A stretch of DNA of 64,000 nucleotides from Chryseobacterium phosphatilyticum (GCF_002899825.2 NZ_PPED02000005.1:248001-312000); one strand, 5' to 3'. Shown: positions 44,601 through 54,047, numbered from the stretch's first letter. Notes: a model not told the origin generated them from the letters alone. Made by a program: numbers and translations.

Positions 44601-46333
44601 AAATTCCAATTAGTAAAGCTTTTTCAGCTCAAAGTCAATTGCTGAACAATCCGGATATTTTAAATGCTTCAAATTTTGATAATTTAAAAACCAATGTTCT
44701 ATGGACAACGGATACAGGTTTGATTAAGCAGGTTTCGGTAGATCAACCGGGAGCTTTATCTGCAATCAGTAATTCAAAGATAAAAGTGGTCATTAACCCA
44801 AATAAAAGTGGAAATGCTGTCGTTACATTACATAACGGAAGCATTACAAATCCGGTCTATTGGAGCTGGCACATTTGGGTGACCAATACTGCTATCGGAT
44901 CAAATCGTCATATAACAGACCAGCCGGATGCTAATGCAACAAACTATGTGAATTTTGCAAAAAGAAGTGAAGTTCTTGACACTGAAATCATGGATAGAAA
45001 TTTAGGAGCGGTAGAAGTTTTTCCTACTATTTACGGAGATAACTTAAACCCTGAAACAGCATTGCCTGGCTCTCCGGAACAGATTATGCTTTCCGGTGGG
45101 CTCCATTATCAATGGGGAAGAAAAGATCCTATCCCAACATATAGAACGGCTTCGGATATTGATTATGGACAGTATCGTTATAAAACTGATGCTGTAAAAT
45201 ACTGGACAGGGACTACGGCTCCAAACGGGACCATTACCTACACCCCTTTAATTGAATCGAGTTACAATACCAATTATATTAAACCCTATGCTACCTATAG
45301 CAATGCTTCCAACGCTAATGTATTAGCAACAGATAAACCTTCGGAAAAAGTATCAAAAGTATTATCGTATTCTGTTAAAAACCCGTTGGCTTTTATGGTG
45401 CCAAGCACCCTGGATGCTACAGGAAAAGGTTCAGACTGGTTGGCGGCAGAGCCGAATCTAGCCGCAGACCGCTGGGGAAGAGGGGATAAGAAATCTCCTT
45501 TTGATCCTTGTCCTCAAGGTTGGAGAATCCCCGATTTGACTACTGTCTCAGTAATTATCGTTCCGTCAAATCCTGTTGCACAGGAAGATTTTGGCCTTAG
45601 TCCCTGGTATAGAAAAGGATACAGGGCTGCAAGTGCCTATAGAATTATAACAGATAATTTTGGAATCCAGGTGAGAGTTGGAAAAAGAAGAATTGCAGGA
45701 TTCATGTTCCCGAATAATGGGTATACCATTGGTAATTATGCCATTTTTACCGGTATGAGAGGATACAGAAGTGTTACAACGAATACGGTTCCTAATTTTG
45801 CTTCCTCTGAAGGTGATGCTAATGGTAGCTTGTATACTGGTTTCTGGACAGCTGGACTTAGTTCAAATTTTAATGGCAGACCCATTAACCTCCTCCTCAA
45901 AAAGTATGACAGTGGTGTGCCTCAAAATTTTATTCAGGCATTTCATGATAATAACGATCCTTACTTTGGAGCAAGCTGTCGTTGTGTGAAAATAAAAACT
46001 GACGGAGCAGACGAAGCGGGCCCGATACCTAGATTACAGGTGACAGCAGCTTCAACTGCCAAAGCAACTGATGTTTTGGCGAAAGCAGTCGTAGAAGAAA
46101 AGATTGTTCAGACTAAATTTGAAGTATTTCCGAATCCGATAAAGAGTATATTGCATATCAAAGGAAATGATAAGGTAAAAGAATATTATTATCAGATTTA
46201 TAATATGTCAGGACAATTGGTGAAATCAGGAAAATTTGAAAATGAACAAACAGACCTTTCTGCTTTAACTACGGGTGCTTACCTGATAAGAATTAATAAT
46301 TCTGAAAATATAGTTAAGATCATTAAGGAATAA
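41621..46333 (+). CDS. Large secreted FISUMP-domain protein with type IX sorting domain
   Basis: 1570 residues, signal peptide (MKAKIISRILATTFCMVSSHAFS). Residues about 30-460 are a unique region. From about 468 (DWTKAPNSY) two FISUMP (Fibrobacter succinogenes major paralogous) units follow: unit 1 with MDRNLGA (about 615), YQWGRKDPIP, and CPNGWRVPS (about 782); unit 2 with MDRNLGA (about 1124), YQWGRKDPIP, and CPQGWRIPD (about 1298). Each unit is preceded by a beta domain ending in WSWHxWVT. Residues 1498-1570 form a type A C-terminal sorting domain (FEVFPNPI, GQLVKSGKF, GAYLIRI), so export by the type IX system and surface attachment are expected. Ligand unknown; adhesion or polymer binding is plausible. 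Confidence 0.88.
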   Translation: MKAKIISRILATTFCMVSSHAFSRGFSPPELYEKAGVSVLHSSLAPFTYDLDPLIVINQNINEKGLVVMSGKLTKPFTNDHVKLSIKYQDVQGNWISVWCKVLYSYNQYNEILTARFELPASVQSSYNVKVELSSDTNLSNFNSVVWDKSIHHYKLNDYIATSCDLDENEYTMLLTPKKEGSLVTNSNGKVIGVKDRVTSAHFWNKLSNVLMDNKKDNVVFSPTRPSDLITEANGVQSVKLVNTGIISDTLGSTPEFIYNAAAGHPIPYLYSYDDPIYMFAGKFSANGFFIKFSQWPEEPNGPGYFNWKNPAFIESRYFNLYNKTWKNLSEFIPDQQPVVIVSSVSTGLRIYKSDGTYIDLTPNSTSNYGAPLFGYGNYEARRGPGSENLIISNTSEMTLYGVGALRNDVTTSYQTKRSMQDIEKEIFKFIKYTGVFGSTNAYNDTSECSNGCFTVNQGAISDYSVADWTKAPNSYIFTGKDKNENTVDGLYIPIKKAFAMWQKDKYIGGSNIPAGTITADVLWEDMHGLIKSGTNYSLELIGSGEDTKIKVPVNRSKKGNAVIALKVNGEIYWSWHVWVTDDPTKGSAYKSFAGLKRQTKDGTVELIPDSDWGWMDRNLGAMSSSLTSGNWNKNGGLLYQWGRKDPIPPLTAKGNDSYEVSGSIGRVRHRNAQYTANSVKIDALRKFVPLASANVKNNLSLAVKNPLSLIYVGNNSADIAYYDTAKTLMLNWFGKSPDLTSNRLSELNLWSDNSEGKYKDNYLNDNDAQPYRNKSSYDPCPNGWRVPSVLVANGGSKTYIDDIRIDFSPLGVKTNMGKNAFEANTYQIIKPTDAGAPDFMKGFRLYTNVGYDLSNVGGFNMGKFPGTGQLLINRHEGQYTDQHHTALWTATMTRHFDASPSIVARALFMVPDKEQPDIPDPNYPNINGRYFYQPLSMGETSGANGCRCIKDPLYVVNDYNFPTDFFTEGQYTEGLDNPNTYTIVKSTAESTIEIPISKAFSAQSQLLNNPDILNASNFDNLKTNVLWTTDTGLIKQVSVDQPGALSAISNSKIKVVINPNKSGNAVVTLHNGSITNPVYWSWHIWVTNTAIGSNRHITDQPDANATNYVNFAKRSEVLDTEIMDRNLGAVEVFPTIYGDNLNPETALPGSPEQIMLSGGLHYQWGRKDPIPTYRTASDIDYGQYRYKTDAVKYWTGTTAPNGTITYTPLIESSYNTNYIKPYATYSNASNANVLATDKPSEKVSKVLSYSVKNPLAFMVPSTLDATGKGSDWLAAEPNLAADRWGRGDKKSPFDPCPQGWRIPDLTTVSVIIVPSNPVAQEDFGLSPWYRKGYRAASAYRIITDNFGIQVRVGKRRIAGFMFPNNGYTIGNYAIFTGMRGYRSVTTNTVPNFASSEGDANGSLYTGFWTAGLSSNFNGRPINLLLKKYDSGVPQNFIQAFHDNNDPYFGASCRCVKIKTDGADEAGPIPRLQVTAASTAKATDVLAKAVVEEKIVQTKFEVFPNPIKSILHIKGNDKVKEYYYQIYNMSGQLVKSGKFENEQTDLSALTTGAYLIRINNSENIVKIIKE

Positions 46334-46354
46334 TTAAACCATTTCATAAACTAT

Positions 46355-46385
46355 AACCGGGAGATATTTTCTTCCGGTTTTTTTG
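46355..46385 (+). terminator. Intrinsic terminator after the first FISUMP gene
   Basis: Stem AACCGGGA / TTCCGGTT with a T-run, 22 bases after the stop. Confidence 0.8.
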
Positions 46386-46643
46386 TTGTGAACTATAGTC
46401 TACGGTATAAATGCAAATTCATTAGACGGTTTCATTCTCAATGAGCTGAATAATAAGAATCATATTTCTTGATCCTTTTGGTGTATTTTTTGAATTGGTT
46501 TATTGTGTAATTCTTATTTGTAAAGTAATTATGATGAATTTTGTGTTTGTAATTTAATTTATGTGATTGTAATTTGTTTTAAATGTAGCTTTTTTATATC
46601 AAAAATATAGGGGTGTATTTTAGTTTATATAAAAATCAGCAAC
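46386..46643. other. Intergenic region between the FISUMP paralogues
   Basis: 258 AT-rich bases with no recognisable gene. TAATTTGT near 46568 is one mismatch from the -7 consensus. The presence of a terminator before it implies that the second paralogue has its own promoter here. Confidence 0.35.
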
Positions 46644-49600
46644 ATGGAAAAAACAGTATTGAAAAAGTTAGTGGCACTCATTTGCCTGGTATTGATATGG
46701 ATCAGCTCTGTCAATGGTATGGAGTTAAAAAAGAAACCAACTTTTACCAGGAAATTTTCAAAGAATAACGGGGATACAATCGCTGTAACTTCGGAAAAAG
46801 TGAAGGCAGTAAAAGGAAGGTCCCAGGAGATAAGCAAAAGTCAGAATGATGATGACGGGAAAGACTGGACAAAAGCACCGAACAGTTATCTTTTTGATCC
46901 AAGCCAGAATAATGAAGGTTTGTATGTTCCTGTAAGAAAGGCTTATGCCATGTGGCAGCGGGATAAAATTCTTGGTTCTTCCGGAATTCCTGCGGGGCAG
47001 GTCACGGCAGATGTTCTTTGGGAAGATACCCCGGGCTTAATAAAATCAGGCGTTGGATATGCATTACAAATTACAGATTCCGGAGAAAATGCTAAAATAA
47101 AGATTCCCATTAATAAATCAAAAGAAGGAAATGCTGTCGTTGCCCTAAGGATTAATGGTGAAATTTTTTGGTCATGGCATATTTGGGTAACCGATACCCC
47201 TGAAAATGGGTCAGCCTATAAAAGTTTTAGTAGAGTGTCGAGGCAAAGGAATAATGGAGCAGTAGAGCTGATTCCCGATTCTGATTGGAGGTGGATGGAT
47301 CGTAACCTGGGAGCAGTCGGAAATACCATCACAGGAACAGAATGGAATAAAAATGGAGGGCTGTTGTATCAGTGGGGGAGAAAAGATCCTATTCCTCCTT
47401 TGGTTTTAAAAGGAGATGATTTTTATGAAGTTTCAGGATCCATCGGAAGAGTCAGACACAGAGGAGCTAAAAACCTGGTCGGATCGGTGAAAATTGATGA
47501 TCTTAGAAAATTTGTTCCGCTGGCCAGTGCTGAGGTAAGTAATAATATTAAGGTTTCAGTCAGGAATCCGTTAAGCCTTATTTATGTTAATAAAGATGAT
47601 AACTCGGGGCCTGCTTACTATAATAACAATGCCACTTTAATGGTCAACTGGTTTGGAAAATCCTCATCCATTCCCGATTCTCAACTTTCCGAGTTAAATC
47701 TGTGGTCTGATAATTCACAAGGAAAAATAAATGCAAATTATAATGAGGACAGCAATGCAAAACCCTACAGAGATAAATCTTCCTATGATCCATGTCCTAA
47801 CGGGTGGAGAATTCCTTCCATGTTGGTGGCAAATCTGGCATCTCAATCCTATATAGATGATGTGAGGATAGACTTTTCTCCATTTGGAGTAAGAACGACT
47901 ATGGGTAAAAATACCTTCGAGGCTAATAAATATCATGTGATAAAACCCACGGATTCCAATACCCCCGATTATATGAAAGGCTTTAAGCTATATGCCAATA
48001 CAGGATTTGATCTATCCAATGTAAATGGTTTTAATATGGGGATTTTTCCGGGAACGGGACAAATAGGACTCGTAGTTCACCAGGGACAATATACAGATCA
48101 GCATCATATCGGTTTGTGGACGGCTACTATGGCAAAACAGTTTGATAATACACCCGTTGTTGGAGCCCGCGCATTATTTATGGTCCCCGATAAGGATCAG
48201 CCGGATATTCCTGATGCTGCTTTTCCCGGTGTAAAAGGGCGATATTGGTATATGCCATTAGCGGCAGGTGAGACTTCAGGCGCCAATGCATGCAGGTGTA
48301 TAAAAGATCCTTTGTATATGGTTAATAACTACGATTTCCCCACAGAGTATTTGCCGGCAATTATGGAATATAGAGAAGGAATTAATAACCCCAATACCTA
48401 TCAGATTGTAAAAAGCACTTCAGGAGTTACCCTTGAAATACCGGTAAGTAAAGCATTTTCTGTTCAGAGTGAGATTTTGAATAATAGAGATATCTTGTCC
48501 TCATCCAATTTTAATAATTTAAAAGCTAACGTTCTCTGGAGTACCAATACAGGCTTGATCAATAAAGTGAGAATGTCTAATGAGTCACCGGGCTCATTAA
48601 CGGAAATTTCAAATACTAAAATTATAATTACCGTTAGTCCTAACCAAAGTGGAAACGCTGTAGTTACTTTACATAATGGTAATATTGCTAATCCTGTATA
48701 CTGGAGCTGGCATATATGGGTTACGGATACCCCTGTCACTTCCAATTCTTACACAACAGAATTACCAAATACAGCAGTTACCAATTATGTAAATTACATA
48801 GACAAAGGTTCGGCTCCATTGCAGACAGAATTTATGGATAGGAATTTGGGGGCAACAGATGCTTTTCCGACAGTTGTAAACCCATTAACACCTACTGCAG
48901 CTGAGTTGGCAAAGATCAGGGCTTCCACGGGGCTTCACTATCAATGGGGGAGGAAGGACCCTATTCCTACTTTTCAGTATGCAGATAACAGAGGGGCTTT
49001 TACTATATTTTTAGGAACAACAGGGACAGGTGGTACTGTAGCATATACCACTTTAACCTCTGCCACATACAATAACATGGCAGGAAGCTATATTGTACCA
49101 TTCAATACGTATACAAATGCTGGGAATGCCAATGTTTTGGCGACGGATAAAATAGCAGATAAAATATCAAAAGTCTTAACTTATTCAGTAAGAAATCCAC
49201 TCATTTATATGATTCCGAGTACCTTTGCGACGTATAGCAGCGCATCGCCCAATTACACCAATGGAACAGATTGGCTGGCGGATGAACCTAATCTGGCACC
49301 CGACAGATGGGGAAGAGCAACAAAAAAATCTCCTTTTGATCCTTGTCCGGAAGGATGGCGAATTCCGGATCTTACGGGAACTTCCATTACGGCGAATCAG
49401 GATTTCGGTATCTCACCATGGTATAAAAAAGATAAAAATGTAGCAACAATATTTAGTGTGACTAACGATTATTTGGGAGCGAGAGCAAGAAACCCCAGCA
49501 CAACTTCTACCATTGGGTATACTTTTAACGACCCATCATACAAAGTGGGAAATTATCCCAACTCAGGCTCAAGAGGGTTCAGAAGCGTGATTACAAATCA

Positions 49601-49922
49601 AAATGCTGCAGGAACTTATAATACAATTAATTTTCAGTATCCGGGAATCTGGACCGGGGCTTTGCTTTCCAATTATATAGGAAGACCTGTTAATATTCTT
49701 TGGGATGCTGCTTCTTCAGCTAATCGACTGATTGCTTTTCATGATAACAATGATCCTTATTTCGGAATGAATTGCAGGTGTGTAAAAGTGAAGCTTGACG
49801 CAAGCGGAAACGAATCTGGTCCCATTCCCAAAGATCAGATCACGACTTTATCTTCAACAACACAAACAATTTCAAGAGAATTGATTACAATAATTGAAGA
49901 ACCTGCTGTGGAAAAAAAGTAA
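46644..49922 (+). CDS. FISUMP-domain secreted protein, paralogue without sorting domain
   Basis: 1092 residues, signal peptide (MEKTVLKKLVALICLVLIW to about SSVNG). After a 50-residue polar linker it starts directly at DWTKAPNSY (about 74), then repeats the arrangement of its neighbour: MDRNLGA (about 218), CPNGWRIPS (about 382), MDRNLGA (about 730), CPEGWRIPD (about 901), CRCVKVK at the end of unit 2. It lacks the 430-residue N-terminal region, and stops at EEPAVEKK just where the other protein continues into its sorting domain. A terminator lies 20 bases further. Tandem duplication with loss of both ends, or gain of them by the neighbour, is likely. Export route without the sorting domain is unclear. 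Confidence 0.85.
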   Translation: MEKTVLKKLVALICLVLIWISSVNGMELKKKPTFTRKFSKNNGDTIAVTSEKVKAVKGRSQEISKSQNDDDGKDWTKAPNSYLFDPSQNNEGLYVPVRKAYAMWQRDKILGSSGIPAGQVTADVLWEDTPGLIKSGVGYALQITDSGENAKIKIPINKSKEGNAVVALRINGEIFWSWHIWVTDTPENGSAYKSFSRVSRQRNNGAVELIPDSDWRWMDRNLGAVGNTITGTEWNKNGGLLYQWGRKDPIPPLVLKGDDFYEVSGSIGRVRHRGAKNLVGSVKIDDLRKFVPLASAEVSNNIKVSVRNPLSLIYVNKDDNSGPAYYNNNATLMVNWFGKSSSIPDSQLSELNLWSDNSQGKINANYNEDSNAKPYRDKSSYDPCPNGWRIPSMLVANLASQSYIDDVRIDFSPFGVRTTMGKNTFEANKYHVIKPTDSNTPDYMKGFKLYANTGFDLSNVNGFNMGIFPGTGQIGLVVHQGQYTDQHHIGLWTATMAKQFDNTPVVGARALFMVPDKDQPDIPDAAFPGVKGRYWYMPLAAGETSGANACRCIKDPLYMVNNYDFPTEYLPAIMEYREGINNPNTYQIVKSTSGVTLEIPVSKAFSVQSEILNNRDILSSSNFNNLKANVLWSTNTGLINKVRMSNESPGSLTEISNTKIIITVSPNQSGNAVVTLHNGNIANPVYWSWHIWVTDTPVTSNSYTTELPNTAVTNYVNYIDKGSAPLQTEFMDRNLGATDAFPTVVNPLTPTAAELAKIRASTGLHYQWGRKDPIPTFQYADNRGAFTIFLGTTGTGGTVAYTTLTSATYNNMAGSYIVPFNTYTNAGNANVLATDKIADKISKVLTYSVRNPLIYMIPSTFATYSSASPNYTNGTDWLADEPNLAPDRWGRATKKSPFDPCPEGWRIPDLTGTSITANQDFGISPWYKKDKNVATIFSVTNDYLGARARNPSTTSTIGYTFNDPSYKVGNYPNSGSRGFRSVITNQNAAGTYNTINFQYPGIWTGALLSNYIGRPVNILWDAASSANRLIAFHDNNDPYFGMNCRCVKVKLDASGNESGPIPKDQITTLSSTTQTISRELITIIEEPAVEKK

Positions 49923-49941
49923 AATAAATTTTATAAGCAAG

Positions 49942-49969
49942 CCGGTTCACGCCAGAACCGGTTTTTTTT
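49942..49969 (+). terminator. Intrinsic terminator after the second FISUMP gene
   Basis: CCGGTTC / GAACCGG stem with a six-base loop and eight Ts. Confidence 0.9.
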
Positions 49970-50036
49970 CAATTCCTGATTCAAAAACAGGATATTACCT
50001 TCAGAGAATAGAATAATCTTGTTAAAAAATGAAATA

Positions 50037-50044
50037 TATATTTG
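50037..50044 (+). promoter_or_regulatory. -7 box upstream of the membrane-protein gene
   Basis: TATATTTG, exact match, 92 bases before the ATG at 50137. TTG at 50019-50021 gives 15-base spacing. Confidence 0.45.
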
Positions 50045-50136
50045 CCAATAGCTGTAAATTCATAATTTTAGCACTTGTAAAAATTGTGGAATAAGTTTTC
50101 TGTTTATTCCTTTTTTGCAAATTTTAAAAATACACT

Positions 50137-51285
50137 ATGAGGCTAGAAAAATTTGTACAACATTTTAATATTAAGATCTTTATTTATTTTCTTACAGCTG
50201 TTACAGCCATTTATACTCTCGCATTTACTCTGGCATTTAACCTTAAAGATGACGGGTATATTCTTGCCGACTGGCTCATTAACTATGAAGACGGGGGTTT
50301 TAAAAGAAGAGGACTGTCAGGAAGTTTCTTTTTTATTCTTCAGGACTTCACGGGATTCAGTCTTAACTATATTGTTTACTTTTTTCAGTTCCTTATTATT
50401 TCCCTGTTTTTTTGGTATTACACAAAGCTGATCAGGTATAAAGTGACGGATTTGCTTTATTTGTCCCTTTTGCTCTCATCAATCGGTTTTGTAGGTCTTC
50501 TGAATACAGTAACCTACGTAGGAAAGAAAGAATTTATTGTATTTCTGCTGTTTACTTACTTTGTGTACCTTTTAGATCACGATAAGCTTTCAAAGTATAA
50601 AGAATATGTACTTTGTGTCCTACTTTTTGTAAGTACACTCCTGCATGAGGTTACCTTATTCTATGTTCCTTATTTTGCGATTGCCCTATATGTAAAAAAC
50701 GGAAAACTTGAGATTAAAAGATATATCAAGTTCTTTCTGGCGGTAGCCATTCCCGCTGCTGCTGTTATTTTATTTGGTAAAAATGTAAACGAAGGGATGT
50801 CGCTGGAAATCCTGAGCAGACGAGGGGTTCATCCTACATATGGAATCTTCTATTGGAATATTGATGAGAGACAGTATATCAAAGAACATCTTAACGAGTA
50901 TTTACTGTATTTTATAAGTTTAGGGATCAGTGTTTTTCATATCGGCTATTATTTAAAATATCTAAATGACCGAAAGATTTTATGTATTTTATTGATTGGA
51001 GCCTTTATCTTCTCTCTACCCTTGTTTTATCTGGCAATAGATTGGGGGAGGTGGATGTACATCCACATGATGTTGATTATTGTGCTTTTCGCAATGATGC
51101 TCAAAAACGGCAACTCAATATATGTCTATGAACCAATAGTAATCGACAGGAGATTCTTTATAATAATGGCTATTATACTCCTATCCCTACTGTATAGAGT
51201 GGAAATGTCCGGCAAGGGTTTTACCTTCGAAGGAATACTCTACAGACTATTTGTTGCTCCTCTGGAATTGTTAAATAAAATGTGA
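50137..51285 (+). CDS. Polytopic membrane protein of unknown function
   Basis: 382 residues with about nine or ten membrane helices. After the first helix comes a soluble loop DWLINYEDGGFKRRGLSG (about residues 47-64), charged and possibly functional. VSTLLHEVTLFYVPYF near residues 167-182 recalls a segment of the protein encoded at 37985-38989. FKRRGL and the intramembrane His-Glu hint at lipid-linked sugar handling, but no named family is recognised. Monocistronic by position: a terminator precedes it and topA has its own promoter box. Confidence 0.7.
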   Translation: MRLEKFVQHFNIKIFIYFLTAVTAIYTLAFTLAFNLKDDGYILADWLINYEDGGFKRRGLSGSFFFILQDFTGFSLNYIVYFFQFLIISLFFWYYTKLIRYKVTDLLYLSLLLSSIGFVGLLNTVTYVGKKEFIVFLLFTYFVYLLDHDKLSKYKEYVLCVLLFVSTLLHEVTLFYVPYFAIALYVKNGKLEIKRYIKFFLAVAIPAAAVILFGKNVNEGMSLEILSRRGVHPTYGIFYWNIDERQYIKEHLNEYLLYFISLGISVFHIGYYLKYLNDRKILCILLIGAFIFSLPLFYLAIDWGRWMYIHMMLIIVLFAMMLKNGNSIYVYEPIVIDRRFFIIMAIILLSLLYRVEMSGKGFTFEGILYRLFVAPLELLNKM

Positions 51286-51313
51286 TTTCAAAAAGTATAT
51301 AATAAAAAAGCTT

Positions 51314-51321
51314 TACTTTTG
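51314..51321 (+). promoter_or_regulatory. -7 box of topA
   Basis: TACTTTTG, exact TAnnTTTG, 18 bases before the ATG at 51340. Also shows that the in-frame TTG at 51319 is not the start. Confidence 0.55.
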
Positions 51322-51339
51322 CAAAAAATTTTTTTTAGA

Positions 51340-53901
51340 ATGTCGAAAAATTTAGTAATCGTAGAGTCCCCGGCAAAGGCAAAAACTATTCAGAAATATT
51401 TAGGTAAGGATTTTGAAGTGAAATCCAGTTTCGGTCATATCCGGGATCTACCTAAAAAAGGGATGGGAATAGATCTTGCCACCTTTAGTCCTGATTACGA
51501 AGTTTCAGCGGACAAGAAGAAATTGGTGACAGAATTAAAGGCCGCAGTTAAAAAAGCTGATATGGTTTGGCTTGCTTCCGATGAGGACCGGGAGGGGGAA
51601 GCTATTGCATGGCACTTAGCTGATGAATTGAAGCTGAAGCCTGAAAACAGGAAGAGAATTGTTTTCCATGAAATTACTAAAAATGCCATTCTAAAAGCTA
51701 TTGATAATCCGAGAGATATTGATCAGAATTTAGTAAATGCCCAGCAGGCAAGAAGAGTTCTGGATAGAATTGTAGGATTCGAAATGTCTCCGGTACTATG
51801 GAAAAAAGTAAAACCGGGACTATCTGCCGGAAGAGTACAGTCTGTAGCAGTACGATTAATCGTTGAAAGAGAAAAAGAGATCCGTGAGTTTGCTCCAAAG
51901 GCGAGCTTTAAATTGGATGGAATCTTTTTAAATAAGACTGAGCAGGAAATTGCTGCTAAACTAAAAAAAGACTTCGAAAAAGAAGAAGACGCAGAAAAAT
52001 TCCTTGAGCAGGCAAAAACAACAGAGTTTAAGGTTCTGAATGTTGAAACAAGACCTGGTACTCGTTCTGCATCTGCACCTTTTACCACTTCTACATTGCA
52101 ACAGGAAGCTTCATCAAGATTAGGATATAATGTGACCAATACGATGCGTCTGGCACAAAGACTTTACGAGGAAGGGTTTATTACCTATATGAGAACAGAC
52201 TCAGTAAACCTTTCTCAGGAAGCTATTGAAGGAGCTAAAAAACAAATTATATCAGAATACGGAGCAGAATATTCTTCTCCAAGAAACTATACAACAAAAT
52301 CTGCTTCTGCACAGGAAGCCCACGAGGCGATTCGTCCTACAGACTTTGGAGTGAAAAGTATCGGTGATGCTCAGTTGAATAAGTTATATCAACTGATATA
52401 CAGGAGAACTCTTGCTTCACAGATGGCTAACGCTAAAATTGAAAAAACGGTGATAGAAATTGGAAATGTTTCATTGCCTCATCATTTTGAAGCTCAGGGT
52501 GAAGTCATTATTTTTGATGGTTTCCTGAAAGCGTATGGTATTGTTAAAACAGAAGAAGAGGATGATGAAAACAATGAGAAATTGTTGCCAAAAGTAGCTG
52601 TAGGAGAAATATTAAATTATAAAACCATCACTGCAACTGAAAAGTTTACAAGACCCAGTGCAAGATATACCGAAGCTGGTTTGGTAAAAAAACTGGAAGA
52701 GTTAGGAATTGGTAGACCCTCTACCTACGCTCCGACAATTCAGACCATCCAAAACAGAGAGTATGTGGATAAACGTGAGATCGAACCACAAACCCGTGAA
52801 GTGATCAAAATGTCTTTAGTAAAAGATAAAATCAAAAAAGTAGTTCTTGATGAGAAATTTGGAGGAGATAAAAATAAATTCGTTCCTACAGATATTGGTG
52901 AAGTAGTTAATGATTTCCTGACTGATAACTTTAGGGAGGTTCTGGATTATGGTTTTACTGCAAGAGTAGAAGAAAGTTTCGATGAGATTGCCAATGGTGA
53001 TCAGAAATGGAAAGAAATGATGACTGATTTCTACTCCAAATTCCATCCAAGAATTGAAGATGTTGAAGAAAATGCTGACCGTGCAACAGGAGACCGATTG
53101 TTGGGGGTTGATCCTAAAACCGGTAAAAACGTTCACGCCAGAATCGGAAGATTTGGAGCAATGATCCAGATTGGTGAGACTGATGATGAGGAAAAACCGA
53201 TTTTTGCTTCTTTGATGAGTGGCCAGAATATTGCGACTATTACTTTTGAAGAGGCTATGGAATTATTCAAATTGCCTTTTGATCTTAATGAATTTGAAGG
53301 ACAGACAGTTTCTGTCGGAGTTGGACGATTCGGACCTTATGTGAAGTGGGGGGATGCATTCATCAGTATTCCGAAAGGTGAAGATCCGCTTTCTGTTGAT
53401 CAGAAGCGTGCTGAGGAGATTATTCATGAAAAGAAAAAAGCAGATGCTCCGATTGCTACATATAAAGGTGAACCTGTAACTAAAGGCTCAGGGAGGTTTG
53501 GCCCGTTCATTAAATACAAAAGTATTTTCGTGAATGTCCCGAAAAAATATAATTTCGATAACCTTTCTCAAAGCGATATCAATGAACTGATTGATGCTAA
53601 GCTTGAAAAAGAGGCAAACAGATATATCCAGCAATGGGAAAAAGAAAAAATCTCTATTGAAAACGGGAGATGGGGGCCATTCGTTAAATTTGGAAAAGCA
53701 ATGTTTAAAATTCCAAAGAAGCAGGATGATACCAAGTACGATGCAGATGAGTTGAAAGAAATTTCTTTGGATGAAGTAAAAAAGTGGATTATTGATCAGG
53801 ATAAAAATGCTTTTGCAGAGAAGAAAAAACCTGCAGCAAAAAAAACAGCAACCACCAAAAAGACCACCACAGCCAAGAAACCTGCTGCCAAAAAAAAATA
53901 A
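51340..53901 (+). CDS. topA: DNA topoisomerase I
   Basis: 853 residues; relaxes negative supercoils. TOPRIM domain at the N-terminus (VIVESPAKAKTI, then SDEDREGEAIAWH), active Tyr283 in TYMRTDS, and HEAIRPTD. In place of zinc fingers the C-terminal third has repeated topoisomerase C-terminal motifs (GRFGAMIQIG, GRFGPYVKWG, GRFGPFIKYK, GRWGPFVKFG), as is normal in Bacteroidota. It ends with a 27-residue Lys/Ala/Thr-rich tail from KKKPAAKK onward, resembling histone H1-like DNA-binding tails. ATG 51340 is chosen for its match to the family start MSKNLVIVESP. Confidence 0.97.
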   Translation: MSKNLVIVESPAKAKTIQKYLGKDFEVKSSFGHIRDLPKKGMGIDLATFSPDYEVSADKKKLVTELKAAVKKADMVWLASDEDREGEAIAWHLADELKLKPENRKRIVFHEITKNAILKAIDNPRDIDQNLVNAQQARRVLDRIVGFEMSPVLWKKVKPGLSAGRVQSVAVRLIVEREKEIREFAPKASFKLDGIFLNKTEQEIAAKLKKDFEKEEDAEKFLEQAKTTEFKVLNVETRPGTRSASAPFTTSTLQQEASSRLGYNVTNTMRLAQRLYEEGFITYMRTDSVNLSQEAIEGAKKQIISEYGAEYSSPRNYTTKSASAQEAHEAIRPTDFGVKSIGDAQLNKLYQLIYRRTLASQMANAKIEKTVIEIGNVSLPHHFEAQGEVIIFDGFLKAYGIVKTEEEDDENNEKLLPKVAVGEILNYKTITATEKFTRPSARYTEAGLVKKLEELGIGRPSTYAPTIQTIQNREYVDKREIEPQTREVIKMSLVKDKIKKVVLDEKFGGDKNKFVPTDIGEVVNDFLTDNFREVLDYGFTARVEESFDEIANGDQKWKEMMTDFYSKFHPRIEDVEENADRATGDRLLGVDPKTGKNVHARIGRFGAMIQIGETDDEEKPIFASLMSGQNIATITFEEAMELFKLPFDLNEFEGQTVSVGVGRFGPYVKWGDAFISIPKGEDPLSVDQKRAEEIIHEKKKADAPIATYKGEPVTKGSGRFGPFIKYKSIFVNVPKKYNFDNLSQSDINELIDAKLEKEANRYIQQWEKEKISIENGRWGPFVKFGKAMFKIPKKQDDTKYDADELKEISLDEVKKWIIDQDKNAFAEKKKPAAKKTATTKKTTTAKKPAAKKK

Positions 53902-53918
53902 TATTAAAATAATAATAC

Positions 53919-53953
53919 AAAGCCGTTAACAAATAGTGTTGGCGGCTTTTTTT
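53919..53953 (+). terminator. Intrinsic terminator of topA
   Basis: Stem AAAGCCG / CGGCTTT, extended by AACA/TGTT, with a seven-base T-run. Confidence 0.85.
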
Positions 53954-54047
53954 ATGAATAAAAATCAACTACATCTGCAAAGTTGCTACGGTTTTTTGTA
54001 TGTTTGTTACAGTAAGAAAATAATAAATTAGCACATTTAAGTAAAAT

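Noticed and set aside
49900..49960. Frameshift in an A-run as cause of the missing sorting domain in the second FISUMP protein
   Set aside because: Reading the other frames after GGAAAAAAAG gives no sorting-domain sequence, and a terminator begins 20 bases after the stop.
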